A program made the translations under genes and the position numbers. Positions 12,822 to 23,406 of a DNA stretch of 64,000 nucleotides are shown piece after piece. Positions within the stretch are counted from its first letter, which is position 1. Each line of letters begins with the position of its first letter. The DNA comes from Amphiura filiformis (taxonomy: Eukaryota > Echinodermata > Ophiuroidea > Amphilepidida > Amphiuridae): assembly GCF_039555335.1 (NCBI RefSeq), contig NC_092628.1:57771547-57835546 (forward strand), written 5' to 3'. The notes under the pieces were generated by a model. The model ran no database searches, was not told the DNA's origin, and worked only from the letters and a program-made list of their open reading frames with translations.

Positions 12822-13267
12822 AAAAGTATCTTCTTGATAAATTAGATTTTTACGGTGCAAGTCTGAAGTTTAAAGCACGATCCAATACACTTCCGTTGGA
12901 CAGAAAACTTAGCACATGGGACACTAATATATCTGGTATTTGCTCAATTTGTAATGATGGTGTAGAAGATGTTTCACACTTCATGCTAACTTGTAAGTCA
13001 CTGAACAATACTCGCGAAGTGGAGTTGCGTCTCTTAAAGATGAATCTTTGCAATGCTGGTTACGAATTTATTTGGGATATTTTTATAAGTAGCACTGAGA
13101 CTAATACTCAATTAAGCTTTATTTTGGGGAGTAATATTTTAAACGAATTCAATGTTATCCCCCCTGAATCATGTTCAGAGATCGATGAATTATTTGACAT
13201 GTATTGTAAATCATTCTTGAAACATGCTTGGACAGTCAGAACAAACCTTAAGTTACCAAGTTCTTAA
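12821..13267 (+). pseudogene. LINE ORF2, C-terminal zinc-binding tail
   Basis: Encodes RSNTLPLDRKLSTWD followed by CSICNDGVEDVSHFMLTC, a C-x2-C-x8-H-x4-C zinc motif like the C-terminal domain of several LINE reverse transcriptases. It ends with a natural stop at 13265-13267, followed by an AT-rich 3' untranslated stretch. Confidence 0.7.
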
Positions 13268-13990
13268 GATGCATAAATTTTATGAGCCTTGTGTACACAG
13301 TTTTTATGTAACTACATGTATATATTATTGTTCTTACAAATTAGAATATTGTAGTTTTAGTTCTTGTCTTATGTTTAATTTATTCATGTTACTCCAGTTG
13401 CTCTTAGTAAGTTTTAAAACCATTGTGTTGACATTCTTAATCTTATTTTGTATACATTAGTGTACAATTTATGCATGCCGAAGTAGGCCTACCATCAATG
13501 TTCCTTGGACAAACAAAGCAGATTGTAGTACTAGCACTAAAAGGGCCCTGGCGCCCTCACTTGCCCTTTGCACTTCCATCTTTGGGCATTTGGTCATGGG
13601 TTCTGTAGCATCCTAAAATCAATGCCATCTTTGCCATGTCCCAAGTGCGGCTACCAGACCGCTGGCCATGTTTTGTTCTGTCTTTTCGGGGACCTTGATG
13701 GTTGTCTTACAATATGTGAGTGGGGTGGGTGGTATATGCAGCTGCAGGTTAGTCGAGAAAGAACTTTCCTGGGGTGGTGTGAGGGAAGTACAGTGGAGTG
13801 GGGTGGGTGAGTGTATAGGGTATGACGTCTTAATTTTCTCAAACTTTGTTTCTATTGTAGCTTATTGTCGTATTATATTTAATTGTAATTTTACCATTTC
13901 TTTTGTATCTATGAATGTTTTATGAACGCACCGCTGTTTTACATGCGTGTGCCGCTGTTATGAAAGCGTATGTTCAAATAAATAAATCTA

Positions 13991-15400
13991 AAACAAGAAA
14001 TGTCTTTAAAAAGACAACGCCATGGATGAAGATCACGTTTCATTATTTTACATTGACAAGTACCGGTACTTGGAATGCGAGTAATTTTTTTTGTGTAGCA
14101 CAAGCACAACCAACCGGGTAGGAAATATCGCTACCACCAATGACATAAATTCTCAAGAACTTTCATGTTGAAAGCTAGATCTAGACTAATTCATACTTAT
14201 AACAAAGGGATCAATGGAAATCACATCCACCGAGTTTCGCAACAATCTATATTCAGACGACCTTAAGAATGTTTGCTGCCTGAGGATGATCATAAACAAT
14301 TCATGACAATCCAAATATCTATTCGCCAGCAAAGTGGTTACATAACTCCCTGGTAAATCTAAAAAAAATCTAAATATCCACTTGAGATCGGTATCATCAA
14401 AGTAGTACTGCTCTCATTTCATGATTCATTGAGCAATCAATTTTGGCATTTGACCGAAATACGCGTCAAAAGATAAAAAGTCTCGTTCCGAACTTGTGTA
14501 GGCCTACATTGCTAGGGCCTAAGTGTGTTTTAATGCCTGATTCACAAATTATAGAAATAAACAAGAATTTATTTTAAAAGAACACGCAATGATAGGATAC
14601 CAACGCTCGTGGTTTTGGTTGTTCTGCATAGTTTATGAAGATATTCATTGCAAAGCGCTATATATCCATTTCTACATATTACTTATTTTGCCCTCTTAAT
14701 TATTAATTATAATTATGAATTTGACTGATAACAACGCATTACATCTTTATTCCGCCCAAAATAACATCGTTTATTGGGGCCAAAAACGTCAAGAATTCCG
14801 CTAGTGCGGAAAAGATGACAAAAATGGTTGAACCTCCATGGCAAACGCATTTTTATATCAATAACCAATGATTTACCACCCCAGACCCTCACACATCGTC
14901 TGCCAGGGGCAGATGCATATGGCCATGATATGGGGACCTAGAACTGGGGCCAAACATTATTTATGTAAAACCGGGGTGGAGGCATAAATCTGAATTTGGA
15001 CTTTTTCTGCATCAGTCGATTTAAAATATGGAAACATTCTTTAGGTTATGTTTGTAAGCCTAAATATCATATTATTTGCATAAAACATTACTTACCATCA
15101 CTACAGCATTGGAATGCTATATTGCCTGCCAGGCATTTTCCTTTACTTTCATATCATATAAAAATGGGTACGCTTGTACCGCACTAATAAGGGGGCACAC
15201 CACTAAATGAATGCGCCATTTGTGTAACCCTAATGAGTTCCGGTTGAGGTATTTTGGGCTGGGCTGGACTTATTAATCAGAAAGAGTGGCGAATAATAGC
15301 TTAAATAAAAGTGGAAAGCCTATACATAAATTTGAGTCACCAAAAATGTCGCATTTTTATAATTATTGAGAAAATACTAGGTCCGCATTATACTTATAGT
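13991..15400. other. Interval without recognised gene
   Basis: AT-rich sequence between the LINE tail and the 15.4 kb hairpin. Short open frames have no recognisable domains. One TAGGCCTA octamer occurs near 14500. No RNA gene or clear TIR element is seen. Confidence 0.5.
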
Positions 15401-15404
15401 GTAT

Positions 15405-15578
15405 GTAGGTGGGATGAAAAGCCGACAATCAATTGACAATTTTGACCTTTCGTATTGAAGATATGGATTTTTTCCCCAAAACACCAACAAAATTAGGTCT
15501 TTTGGGGGAAAAAATCCATATCTTCAATATGAAAGGGCAAAATTTTCAATTGATCGTCGGCTTTTCCTCCCAGCTACA
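15405..15578. repeat. Long hairpin (about 75 bp arms)
   Basis: GGGATGAAAAGCCGAC near 15411 and GTCGGCTTTTCCTCCC near 15557 bound arms that include GAAGATATGGATTTTTTCCC and its complement; the loop is near 15480-15500. It probably belongs to the right part of the TTA-flanked insertion. No coding content. Confidence 0.75.
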
Positions 15579-16605
15579 TACACTTTAAGAAAATATCATT
15601 AGATTTATAATATTTACTTCGAGGACTGTTATATCAATATGTGAAAAATATCAAATTTTAATAATTTGTCATAAAGTTTGTATTATATCGTGAATTTCAA
15701 AAAATGAAAATTATTTGATATCAGAAAGACATTCTTCGTATTCAAAATGTAATTCGATATGTTTGATGTGCTCTCATCGGGGCTCTCATGTCCCACAAAA
15801 ATACTGTCGAAACGCTCAAAACGCTCATTCCAGATCCCTTGATTTTCATTGGGGATTTTGAAATCATCGTTCGTCGAACGATATTCAGGTGACCTCGAGC
15901 CTTTCATATAAATCAATAGTATCTCGCTATCAGTTGCGCGATATTTAATCCGATTCAACTCGGCGTGTATCCGTTGCCGTATATATTTTGACGTCACAAA
16001 AAGTATTCGAAGCCGAATATTCGCCTTCGAATATGCACTATGAACCGACCCTTATGCTAGTTGTGCGTTGCATAATGTGTGACTGCCACACAAATATGTG
16101 AATTTATGCAAGTGTACTTTGGGACTTAATTGATGTGCGCAGTAACAAAAACCTAATAATTTTGGCAATTATAAGGTAAACAAATTTGGCATTTGTACTG
16201 GTAAACCATTGATGACAAACTATTATAATGCAAAAACACTTTTTGAATTTTTTAACATAGCTTATCTTTTCTACGCATGTTTTCTGATTAGGATATATTG
16301 ATTAGAAGTATATTTCTGAGGGTGAACGCTAGGCCCTGCTTCCAACTAAACTATTGCTATCTACTCCAGATATATATTGATGAGATGCTAATATTGCTAT
16401 CTACTGCTGATAGAGGCATTGATGACATACTGGTATTGCTCTCAACTGTTAATAGAGGCATTGATGACACTGGTATTGCTATCTACTGCTGATAGAGGCA
16501 TTGGTGACTTACTAGTTTGTAATATTGCTATCTACTGCTGATAGAGGCATTGATGATATACTGGAATATAATTACTCTCTACTGCTGATAGAGGCATCGA
16601 TGACG

Positions 16606-16745
16606 AAAAAGTTCATTTTGGCATTCGCAAGGGCACCAAGGCAATCACATGCTAAAGACAGCCAATATTACATATTTTGACGGGCACCAAGGCATGAGGC
16701 ACCTAAGGCAATAATCTTTGGTGCCTCTGGTTATTTTTTCCCTGT
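16606..16745. mobile_element. Small insert GGCACCAAGGC in minisatellite (copy A)
   Basis: A roughly 130 bp non-minisatellite segment with two GGGCACCAAGGCA motifs and inverted GGTGCCTCTGG, ending in TTTTTCCCTG. The block B copy (44988-45128) starts with CAGGGAAAAAG, so the ends are inverted repeats. Present in both blocks, so it was inserted before the duplication. Confidence 0.6.
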
Positions 16746-17024
16746 ACTAATATTGCTGTATTCTGCTGATAGATGCATTGATGACATACTGGTATTGATA
16801 TCTATCGCTACTGTTGATAGGAATTGATCATGTTGATGACATAGTGTTATTGCTATCTACTGCTAATAGGGGCATTTATGACATACTGGTATTGCTCTTA
16901 ACTGCTGATAGGGGCATTGGTGACATACAGGTATTGATATCTAGCTCTACTGTTGATAGGAATTGATCATGTTGATGACATAGTGTTATTGCTATCTACT
17001 GCTGATAGAGGCATCAGTGACTTA

Positions 17025-17178
17025 CTACAGTCAGTCTACTCGGAAGTACAAAGTACCGACGTGAATGCACACATTGTGCCGACTTTGAAGGCACGCACTC
17101 AGCAGAGACGCAGCACTAGCACTGCGCACTGTTTACGCGCGAGTTGTCACTTTGTACTTCAGAGTGGACAAACTGTAG
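17025..17178. mobile_element. TA-flanked MITE in minisatellite (154 bp)
   Basis: TA at 17023-17024 and 17179-17180; inverted ends CTACAGTCAGTCTACTCGGA and, on the other side, the complement of CTACAGTTTGTCCACTCTGA. GC-rich core; non-coding. Confidence 0.7.
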
Positions 17179-17399
17179 TACAGTGTATATGCTAATATAA
17201 TGTATTACTATCTATCTACTGCTGACATGAGAGGCATTGATGACATACTGATAATTGCTATCTACTGCTGATAGGGGCATTGATAACATACTGGTATTAC
17301 TCTCAACTGCTGGTAGATGCATTGATGACATACTGGTATTGCTATCTACTGCTGATAGTGGCTTTGATGATATACTTGTATTGCTATGATAGAGCCTGG

Positions 17400-17672
17400 T
17401 CGATTTTGGGAAAGGGAAGATGTAAAAATTGTTTATTTTTACAAACTTTTGAGGAAAATTTTGTGTTATTTTGTTAAGTTAAAAGATCAAAGTGACGGTT
17501 ATGAATGAGGTTAATAACTTTGCATCGGTAATAATGTCGGGCATTGTGAAAAATCTAAACATTTTGCTTTGGACCTCCTCGGAATATCACTCGGGGCTAC
17601 GCCCCTCGGGATATTTGTTTAGATTTTTCACAATGCCCTCCAAATAACCGATGTGCAGTTATTAACCTCTAA
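17400..17672. mobile_element. Foldback element in minisatellite
   Basis: The hairpin at 17508-17671 has arms with AGGTTAATAACTTTGCATCG and AAATCTAAACATTTTGCTTT and their complements, and a loop with CGGGGCTACGCCCCTCGG. A partial relative occurs at 28100-28225 and 37360-37485, upstream of the kelch exons. Confidence 0.65.
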
Positions 17673-17978
17673 ATATTGCCATCTGCTGCTGATAGAGGCA
17701 TCTGTGACTTAACTAGTATACTAATATTGCTATATACTGCTGATAGATGCATTGATGACATACTGGTATTGATATCTCTGCTGTCTATAGAGGCCTACTA
17801 GTTTTGATATCTACTACTGATAGAGACATTAATTGGCAACATACTGGTATTGCTATCTGCTTGTATCTTGCTTGTATTTTCGTAGTTAGGCAGGCTAAAG
17901 GTTAATTTCATCAAGGGGCTGTGCTATATATATGACCCCTGGGGAGGATAAAATTGGGGCGATCCCAGTTTGTGTTAA

Positions 17979-18412
17979 GAGGCTGTGCAATAATTATGAG
18001 TGCCCCGGGGGCAGGGGGGTAAAATTTCCAAATGGCTCGCTAAACATTGCTTGCCCCTCCTCTTGGCCCGCCAAAAATCACTTGCCCCCCCTCTCGGCCT
18101 GCCAACAATTCTTTGCCCCCCCCCGCTTGGGCATGCCAATTTTTGGGATCCCAATTTACAAACCTTAAATGGCCTAGATACATATTGCGAATGCAGCGAG
18201 CAGGAAAATTTGCATATTTAAGCGTTTCGGTACTGTTTTCCTAAGCCTTTTTTATAGAGAGTTTTATTTAAAAGGTGTCCTATGAATATTTGCCAAAAAT
18301 CGCTTGCCCCCCCCCCTCGGCTTGCCAAAATTGCTTGCCCCCCTTTTGGCTTGCCAAAATTGCTCTCCCCAATTTTACCCTCCCCAGGGCTGATAATTAT
18401 TGCACAGCCCCT
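17979..18412. mobile_element. TIR element with CTTGCCCCCC repeats
   Basis: Inverted ends GAGGCTGTGCAATAATTATG and, as complement on the right, GGGGCTGTGCAATAATTATC. The interior is a set of about 30 bp units of the type GCTTGCCCCCCTCTCGGCCT. A partial left-end copy lies at 17916-17960. Target duplication not resolved. Confidence 0.6.
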
Positions 18413-18429
18413 AAATGGTCTAGCAGAAA

Positions 18430-19105
18430 ATGTTCCGAATCAAATGCGCATGGGTGATAGGCTCTCGGAACAATATCATGGCCAGAACTGGTAAAGGAGG
18501 CGCGAGTGTTGGCAGAAATTTGGGATGGCGCTGTTAAGGGGTTCGTATCTGTCAAGTTTGTCTTATCTTGTTCCAAAAAAAAATCAAATTTAAATAAAAA
18601 TGCAATCTTTATTTTTCAGGGTGTAAGAGTTCAGATTAAAATCTGGATTCAGACATTTTGATCTTGGTTATTATCTCTTTTTCTTCACTTCCTCTGTACA
18701 AAAGTATAGGAGCTTTACAAATTTCAGAGTTTTTCAGACTTTTTTTTATCCGTGGTCACACACACCCCTGATTTTAGACATTGGTTCGATATTGTTACAT
18801 TCGGTAGAAAAACAAACTTACTTTCTTTTATTCTCACGTGGGACGTTTATTTAGTGGTGTGCGCCCTTGACTTGACCACCCTGAGTGGGCGACGGACTGT
18901 GAATAGGCACTATTTTTGGTGGCAAAAGTACATTAAAATGAGGTACATGTAGAGTGCCGATATCGTGGCTGTTTTACCGTGGTTTTCGCCCAGAGTTTCT
19001 AATATTTTAAGACTAAGGTAAGGCAATAAAAGCATGTTATTATTATTATCATTTCCTGCTATATTTTGTGGAATGTGTAATATTTTAAATCATATTTAGA
19101 TTGTA
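18430..19105. repeat. Block A distal part matching 47772-48292
   Basis: Sequence shared with block B, with small indels, ending near the last alignable base. It contains the TAGGCCTA-empty site GGTAAAGGAGG at 18491-18501. A roughly 160 bp stretch (18605-18768) is absent from B. No gene seen. Confidence 0.75.
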
Positions 19106-19499
19106 TAGTCATATGATGATATAATATAAAATACAGTGTACAAATTCGCATGGCCATGAATATCCTGTCTGGACATTGCACCCGGGCATTGCACATCACA
19201 CTTAATGTGTAATGTGTCCCGCACAGTGTCATCGCCCCGATATATTCATGGCAGAAATTTTTATGCTTTATAAAATTTTTCCGCCATTTTTTATGTACCG
19301 GTACTAATTCTTTTTGCTGCCCCCTTCGTTTTTGCCGCCCCTTCTTCTTCCGCCGCCCCTTCATTTTGGCCCCTGCTTTTACCCGAGGCTGGCGCCTCAA
19401 AGCCCCGAAATCACGCGCATGAACATGATGAGGTAATCCTTAAATTTCCATTATTTACCACATCTTCTGGATTCTTTTGAGCTGTGGTGCTATTGACGA
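19106..19499. other. Interval without recognised gene
   Basis: Contains a minus-strand low-complexity stretch of GGGGCGGCAAAAACGAAGGG-like repeats (19310-19380), related to 50655-50700. No domain is recognisable. Confidence 0.5.
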
Positions 19500-19850
19500 A
19501 TCCTGAGGATTCCATGTACTGCCAGGAAAACAAATGAGTGGGTTCTTCAAAAGCTTGGAGTTCAGAAGACCTTGCGAGCCGATATCATTTCTAGAAAGTT
19601 ATCATAGGCCTACTTTGGCCAGTAATGGCCACATCACCAGACATCACTGCCTTCAGAAAACAATTGTCCAAGGAATGGTTGAGGGAAAATGCAAGAGAGG
19701 CAGACCTGCAGCAAGCTGGCTTGACAACATCAAAATTATCACTGGCCTGAGCATCACTGAGGCTACCAGGGCTGCCGCTGACCACATTCGATGGCATAGG
19801 CCTACTCTCATACGAACCACACCTGTATACATGTATGCAATGTGACCTTA
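19500..19850 (+). pseudogene. 5'-truncated LINE reverse transcriptase C-terminus
   Basis: Plus-strand frames encode WVLQKLGVQKTL, then RKLS, then GHITRHHCLQKTIVQGMVEG and KRGRPAASWLDNIK followed by TGLSITEATRAAAD and RWH. This is the C-terminal tail common to endonuclease/RT proteins of non-LTR elements. The conserved S-Y-F-G codons are split by TAGGCCTA at 19605-19612, creating a stop. A second octamer lies at 19797-19804. A short additional insertion near 19620 changes frame again. Non-functional remnant. Confidence 0.8.
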
Positions 19851-20119
19851 GAGAGAGACCACATCTTCTACCCTGGGCCTCTACCCCTACAACTAAGAAA
19901 AATGGCTGATTATGATCAACAGGGGATGTCAGACATTTTGAGAGTTTCCAATTTTGATTATTTCCATCTCAATTTTCAGATACTTGACTTGAATGAAAAT
20001 AATGAAAGTTTTGGTCAAATTGAAAAGGTGATGCGGGCGCCGGCGGGTGACAGGAAACTAATAATTTCATTATATAGGCCTTATATTAGGCTGGCGGGTA
20101 AGCATACATGTACACTGAT

Positions 20120-20295
20120 CAGGGTTCGAATTCGGCTGTATCGCATAGCAGTTTGCTCCACATTTTGAAGTAATTGCTACCAATTTTGCATTTGTATAGC
20201 ACTTTTCATAGTGCTTTATATATATAGAAGTATCCTGATCATGATGAATTAGCCAAAAACTGCTACGCAAAATTTTTAAACGAATTCGAACCCTG
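20120..20295. mobile_element. hAT-like MITE (176 bp) with perfect 8 bp TSD
   Basis: The target duplication ACACTGAT is at 20112-20119 and 20296-20303; inverted ends CAGGGTTCGAATTCG and CGAATTCGAACCCTG, then ATAGCAGTTT versus AAACTGCTAC. Non-coding. Confidence 0.85.
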
Positions 20296-20391
20296 ACACT
20301 GATGTGTTATGTGATGTTTGTACTGTTTACCCTGACTGCTCATATCAGTACCAGACTTGAGTCCTGTTTATCAGGGACAGTCTGTGTACAT

Positions 20392-20464
20392 GTACATGTA
20401 GCTCAGTGGTTAGATTGCTCGCCCTGCAAGCGAGAGGTCTGGGGTTCAAGTCCCCACACAGGCA
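20392..20464 (+). tRNA. tRNA-like sequence (pseudogene or SINE head)
   Basis: An A box (TAGCTCAGTGGTTAGA) and B box (GGTTCAAGTCC) are present at normal spacing. A perfect 5 bp anticodon stem (CTCGC/GCGAG) encloses the loop CCTGCAA, which would place TGC (Ala) in the anticodon, but position 33 is C instead of T. The T arm is perfect (TGGGG/CCCCA); the variable loop AGGTC is normal. The D stem is half-paired and the acceptor stem mostly unpaired, so a functional tRNA is unlikely. Confidence 0.5.
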
Positions 20465-21298
20465 GGTATGTCTGGAATTTTTTCTCTGGTTTATCTGCCT
20501 ACATTGTAGATGCATGTTATATTTCCATTTGTAAATTTATGTTTAATTGTACTAGTGTGCAGACTGTGCAATGCATAATTATACTTCCCATGGTATATAT
20601 TTTAAAGTACCGGTACTTTTTAATGAAATATCAAAGCACTGAACAAAAGAAAAACCTTTTCCATCGTAACTTCGTAAGGTGTTTCTTCTCACTCTATAGC
20701 ACTCAGATGCACTTCATAAAGCAATCACTAGAACTGTATAATGTATGTTTTTTGTTCAGGCCTCTACTCAGTTCTTGGATTCAGGTATTCAGGGATGCCG
20801 GCAAAAGTGTAAAAAAGATAAAATTGTGAATAGATTGCTAAAAAGTGAGGTCATTGAAATTGTCATTTGCTATGTTTACAATGAAAATTTAGTAAACAAG
20901 TTGAAGCCCCAATCAGATACATCAGATTTTATTACAAACGGACATGAACCCTCTGTTAAATCAGCAGGGTATACACGCATTCACGAATTGTGTCACATAG
21001 ATGCGTAATATGTTAACACGCTTAACTAGCAACCTATGGAAGAATGATCTTACAAGAAGCGAGTGGTTGAATGGCCCCATTTTAGCTGATAAAATGTGGG
21101 TTTTTTTTTCAAGTTTCATCCAATTTTAATTTTAACACCAAGTTGGTGATTGATATTCATGGGTTTGTCCAGCTTTATGAGCAGGCCTCCGATGTTTTGA
21201 TTGGTTTCTGTAATTTTGTTTTTAAATATTAAAAATGTGTGCATATCTCATTCGGTTTGATCTTGTCATCATTTATAATGTTAATATTTTTTCTACTT
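20465..21298. other. Upstream region of KLHL gene 1
   Basis: No convincing gene. Short open frames (for example 20745-21008) show no domain. The tract before the BTB exon is pyrimidine-rich and ends in TTTTTTCTACTTCAG at 21287-21301, a good splice acceptor. A 5' untranslated exon or promoter must therefore lie further upstream; it could not be located. Confidence 0.4.
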
Positions 21299-21307
21299 CA
21301 GCACACC

Positions 21308-21973
21308 ATGGCAGTAAATAATCCCAGATCACATTTACATACTGTACTGGATATGTTTCGCAGACCACCTAAAAATGAAGCTATGGACCATTCGTATGCA
21401 AGCCAGCTGTCACAAGCTTTAAATGATCTTAGAGAAGAAAACCAATTGTGCGACATCATTATCAATGTTGGAGGTAGAGCTTTCAATGCTCACAAGGCTG
21501 TCCTGGCTGCATCAAGCAGTTACTACAAGGCCATGTTTACATCAGGGTTCAAAGAAAGTACTGAAAAAGAAATCAGTATTGAAGGCAATCCTGATGTTTT
21601 CAAAGTGTTGATTGACTTTGCTTACACTGGGGTATTAAAGATGTCACCCAAGACGGCTTTTGATGTGCTTGATATGGCATGCTATATGCAGTTTACACAT
21701 GTTTACAAAACTTGTACAAGCATCATCAAAGGATATTTGAAAGTTAATAAAAAGAATCAGATTCCACCTGATGATGCGTTCAAGATATACTTGCTAGCAA
21801 AGAATCATGATCACTTGGAACAGTTGGCAAAGACAGCAGTGGAGTACATGGAAGATAATGTTGAGGGGATGAAAAGGTCAGATGTGTTTCTACAGAATGC
21901 TAATACATCATTTTTGGAGAACTTTCTGTGCCGAGAAGAACTAGCAACATGTCATGCAGATGAAGAAAAGCAG
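21308..21973 (+). CDS. KLHL gene 1, exon 1: BTB domain and start of BACK
   Basis: BTB-BACK-Kelch proteins recruit substrates to Cullin-3 ubiquitin ligases: BTB binds Cul3 and dimerises, the kelch propeller binds substrate. This exon encodes 222 residues. BTB is at about residues 30-140 (LCDIIINVGGRAFNAHKAVL, then MFTSGFKE and FAYTGVL), followed by the first BACK helices (YLLAKNHDHLEQLA, SFLENFLCREELAT). The ATG at 21308 follows an acceptor AG by 6 bases and has a good Kozak context (CACACCATGG). An in-frame upstream ATG at 21239 would add a hydrophobic leader, but that is pyrimidine-rich intron sequence. The donor is CAG|GTAAAG at 21974, phase 0. Exon 2 follows after 3.5 kb. Confidence 0.9.
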
Positions 21974-22513
21974 GTAAAGAACTTTACGGATAAGTATGAA
22001 AATTTTAAGATTTGCCAATCTACAAACTCAAATTTTTTATCTTCAGTGTGAGCTTTGTGTAGATCATCTTAGTGATACATGTATTTCAATTTTGGCACTT
22101 TGTTCCTTTCTAGTAAAACCAAGAAATACCAAATGCACCGCTTACCTCAAACAGCATCTGTATAATATGACTTAGATATCTGACAACTTTTTGTCTGAAC
22201 TAATGTAATGTCTTGAAGACATCGCATGATTTTTAATGAATGCACAGAAAGGTAATTTTATCCATGCACCCTGTTAATGGTCAATTAAAAAATCAGATAA
22301 TGTCAAAAATACATTTAACTTAAATACAGTATCTTACCTGCATGTACATCTAAATAAAACCATTAATTTCTGCATGAGTGCAATTTATTTTGGTGTGAAT
22401 GAATCGACAAGTCTGGCAAATATTCTCATAATCACACAAATGAAAAGTGAAATAAAGAGACAATTGGTCCCTGCCATTTTTTGCAGGAATCAACTCGTGG
22501 AAAGATTTTGTGT

Positions 22514-23406
22514 GTGAATCAACTTTATAGAATTGGAAAGCATGAACAAGGTCCTTTTTGGTGTTACACAAAGTGGCAAAATTTGCCATGTAAAGCTACA
22601 CAGTTTTAAGGTATAGAGGAAATGGATCTGGATCTGGACGTTATCCTCTGAATAAACAGGTACCGGCATCACATCAGAGTTGGTACAAACCAATGACCTA
22701 AGACTGGATTTGGCGAAATTTAATTGAGGTAGTCCCTAATGGCAGTCTTAAAGTTTCTGTAGTCTGGTATATGTCTAATATATGTCGGCAGGGTAGTCCG
22801 TTCCAGTGTGGAATTGTCCATGTAAAAGCTATTTAGTAGGTTGCTGAGTTGACTCTAATTTGCGCACGTACATGTATGAAGATGTGTGGTGTCGTCTGGT
22901 CATTCGTGTTGGTCGGGTGAGGTGGTCCTGCCAGTCTATGTCGACGAGATTGTGTGTAATATATAATTTTGTACATCAGGCTAAAGCCTCCATCATACTT
23001 TCCTGCCGCTGCGGCAAGCGGCAGGGCGTTTCAACCAATGACAAGCCTTTATTGTGTCCGTTTGTCTGCAATGCGTGTGCGCCACGCCGCTCAGCGGCAA
23101 GCGGCAGGGTAGTATGAAACCAGCATAAGTCTGGTAGTAAGGCGACAGGTGTCTAGACTTGGCCATTCAAGTTGCTTGAGCATTTGCGTAACACTTGCTT
23201 CTCTGGAGTAGTTGTAGCACAACCTAGCAGCTGACCTCTGTATCATGTCTAGCTAGTGTCTCTCTTCATTTGTGGAAGGGATCCAAGCTGCCGACCCATA
23301 AGTCAATTTGGGTTGAATAATGAGTGACAAAGAGGCGAGACTTGATGTATGTAGGACAAGCTTTGAAGTTCCTTCTGATGACACCCAGGATCTTCTTACA
23401 GCTATT
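22514..23406. repeat. Tandem duplication unit 1 (893 bp)
   Basis: Starts at GTGAATCAACTTTATAGAAT and is repeated directly at 23407 with only scattered differences. It contains minus-strand LINE sequence and a small GC-rich MITE. Confidence 0.9.
22994..23116. mobile_element. GC-rich MITE, copy 1 (123 bp)
   Basis: Inverted ends CATACTTTCCTGCCGCTGCG and, as complement, CATACTACCCTGCCGCTTGC. It interrupts the LINE coding sequence and was copied with the tandem duplication. Confidence 0.65.

Larger units (their letters stand above)
7400..13990 (+). mobile_element. Non-LTR retrotransposon (CR1/Jockey-like), decayed
   Basis: One plus-strand element with a 5' leader (about 7400-7780), ORF1 (7783 to about 9650), ORF2 (9657-13267) and a 3' untranslated part ending near an AATAAATAAATC tail at 13976-13988. 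Both ORFs are interrupted by single-base frameshifts. ORF1 with a PHD finger, a lipase/esterase domain and CCHC knuckles, followed by an APE endonuclease and RT, fits the CR1/Jockey superfamily. The clade is unassigned, because the C-terminal CxxC-H-C motif is less typical of CR1. The exact 5' and 3' ends are uncertain. Confidence 0.85.
6194..16051. mobile_element. 9.9 kb insertion with TTA target duplication
   Basis: Left end AGGCTGGTTCAAAGTGGATA and right end, as complement, GGGTCGGTTCATAGTGCATA, flanked by TTA at 6191-6193 and 16052-16054. Block B keeps one TTA in the same context (44267-44269), a clean unoccupied site. Just inside both ends lie copies of ATTCGAAGCCGAATATTCG. The original element was presumably small and later filled by a LINE, a hAT-like element and hairpins. 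A minus-strand frame of 104 codons at 15683-15997 lies at the right end; its function is unknown. Confidence 0.7.
16360..17890 (+). repeat. 42 bp minisatellite, array A
   Basis: Imperfect tandem units of about 42 bp containing TATTGCTATCTACTGCTGAT and AGAGGCATTGATGACATACT. Because 42 is divisible by three, one frame stays open over several units (IDDILVLLSTADRG), giving short spurious ORFs. The array is interrupted by at least three insertions (16611-16745, 17025-17178, 17400-17672). The same array is in block B. Confidence 0.85.
1..19105. repeat. Paralogous block A (insertion-expanded copy of block B)
   Basis: Stretches of this block align in the same order with 43741-48292: 13-154, 1063-1351, 2593-2648, 6160-6193, 16052-17390 and 18430-19105. 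The segments between them are absent from B and mostly carry terminal inverted repeats, so they are later insertions in A. The window begins inside the block, so its true left edge is unknown. No host gene is seen in the shared backbone. Confidence 0.8.

Noticed and set aside
15683-15997. 104-codon minus-strand frame as a possible gene
   Set aside because: It lies at the right end of the TTA-flanked insertion and reads into its terminal repeats. Retained only as an unassigned frame in that element.
16360-17890. Possible CRISPR-like regular repeat array
   Set aside because: Units are contiguous and imperfect without unique spacers, in eukaryotic DNA; it is a minisatellite.
21239-21307. In-frame upstream ATG giving gene 1 a hydrophobic N-terminal segment; gene 2 has a similar one at 61818-61901
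   Set aside because: Both stretches are pyrimidine-rich and end in a consensus acceptor AG 6 bases before a well-placed ATG. The apparent membrane segment is the translation of an intron end. The same artefact precedes the kelch exon at 28337-28441.
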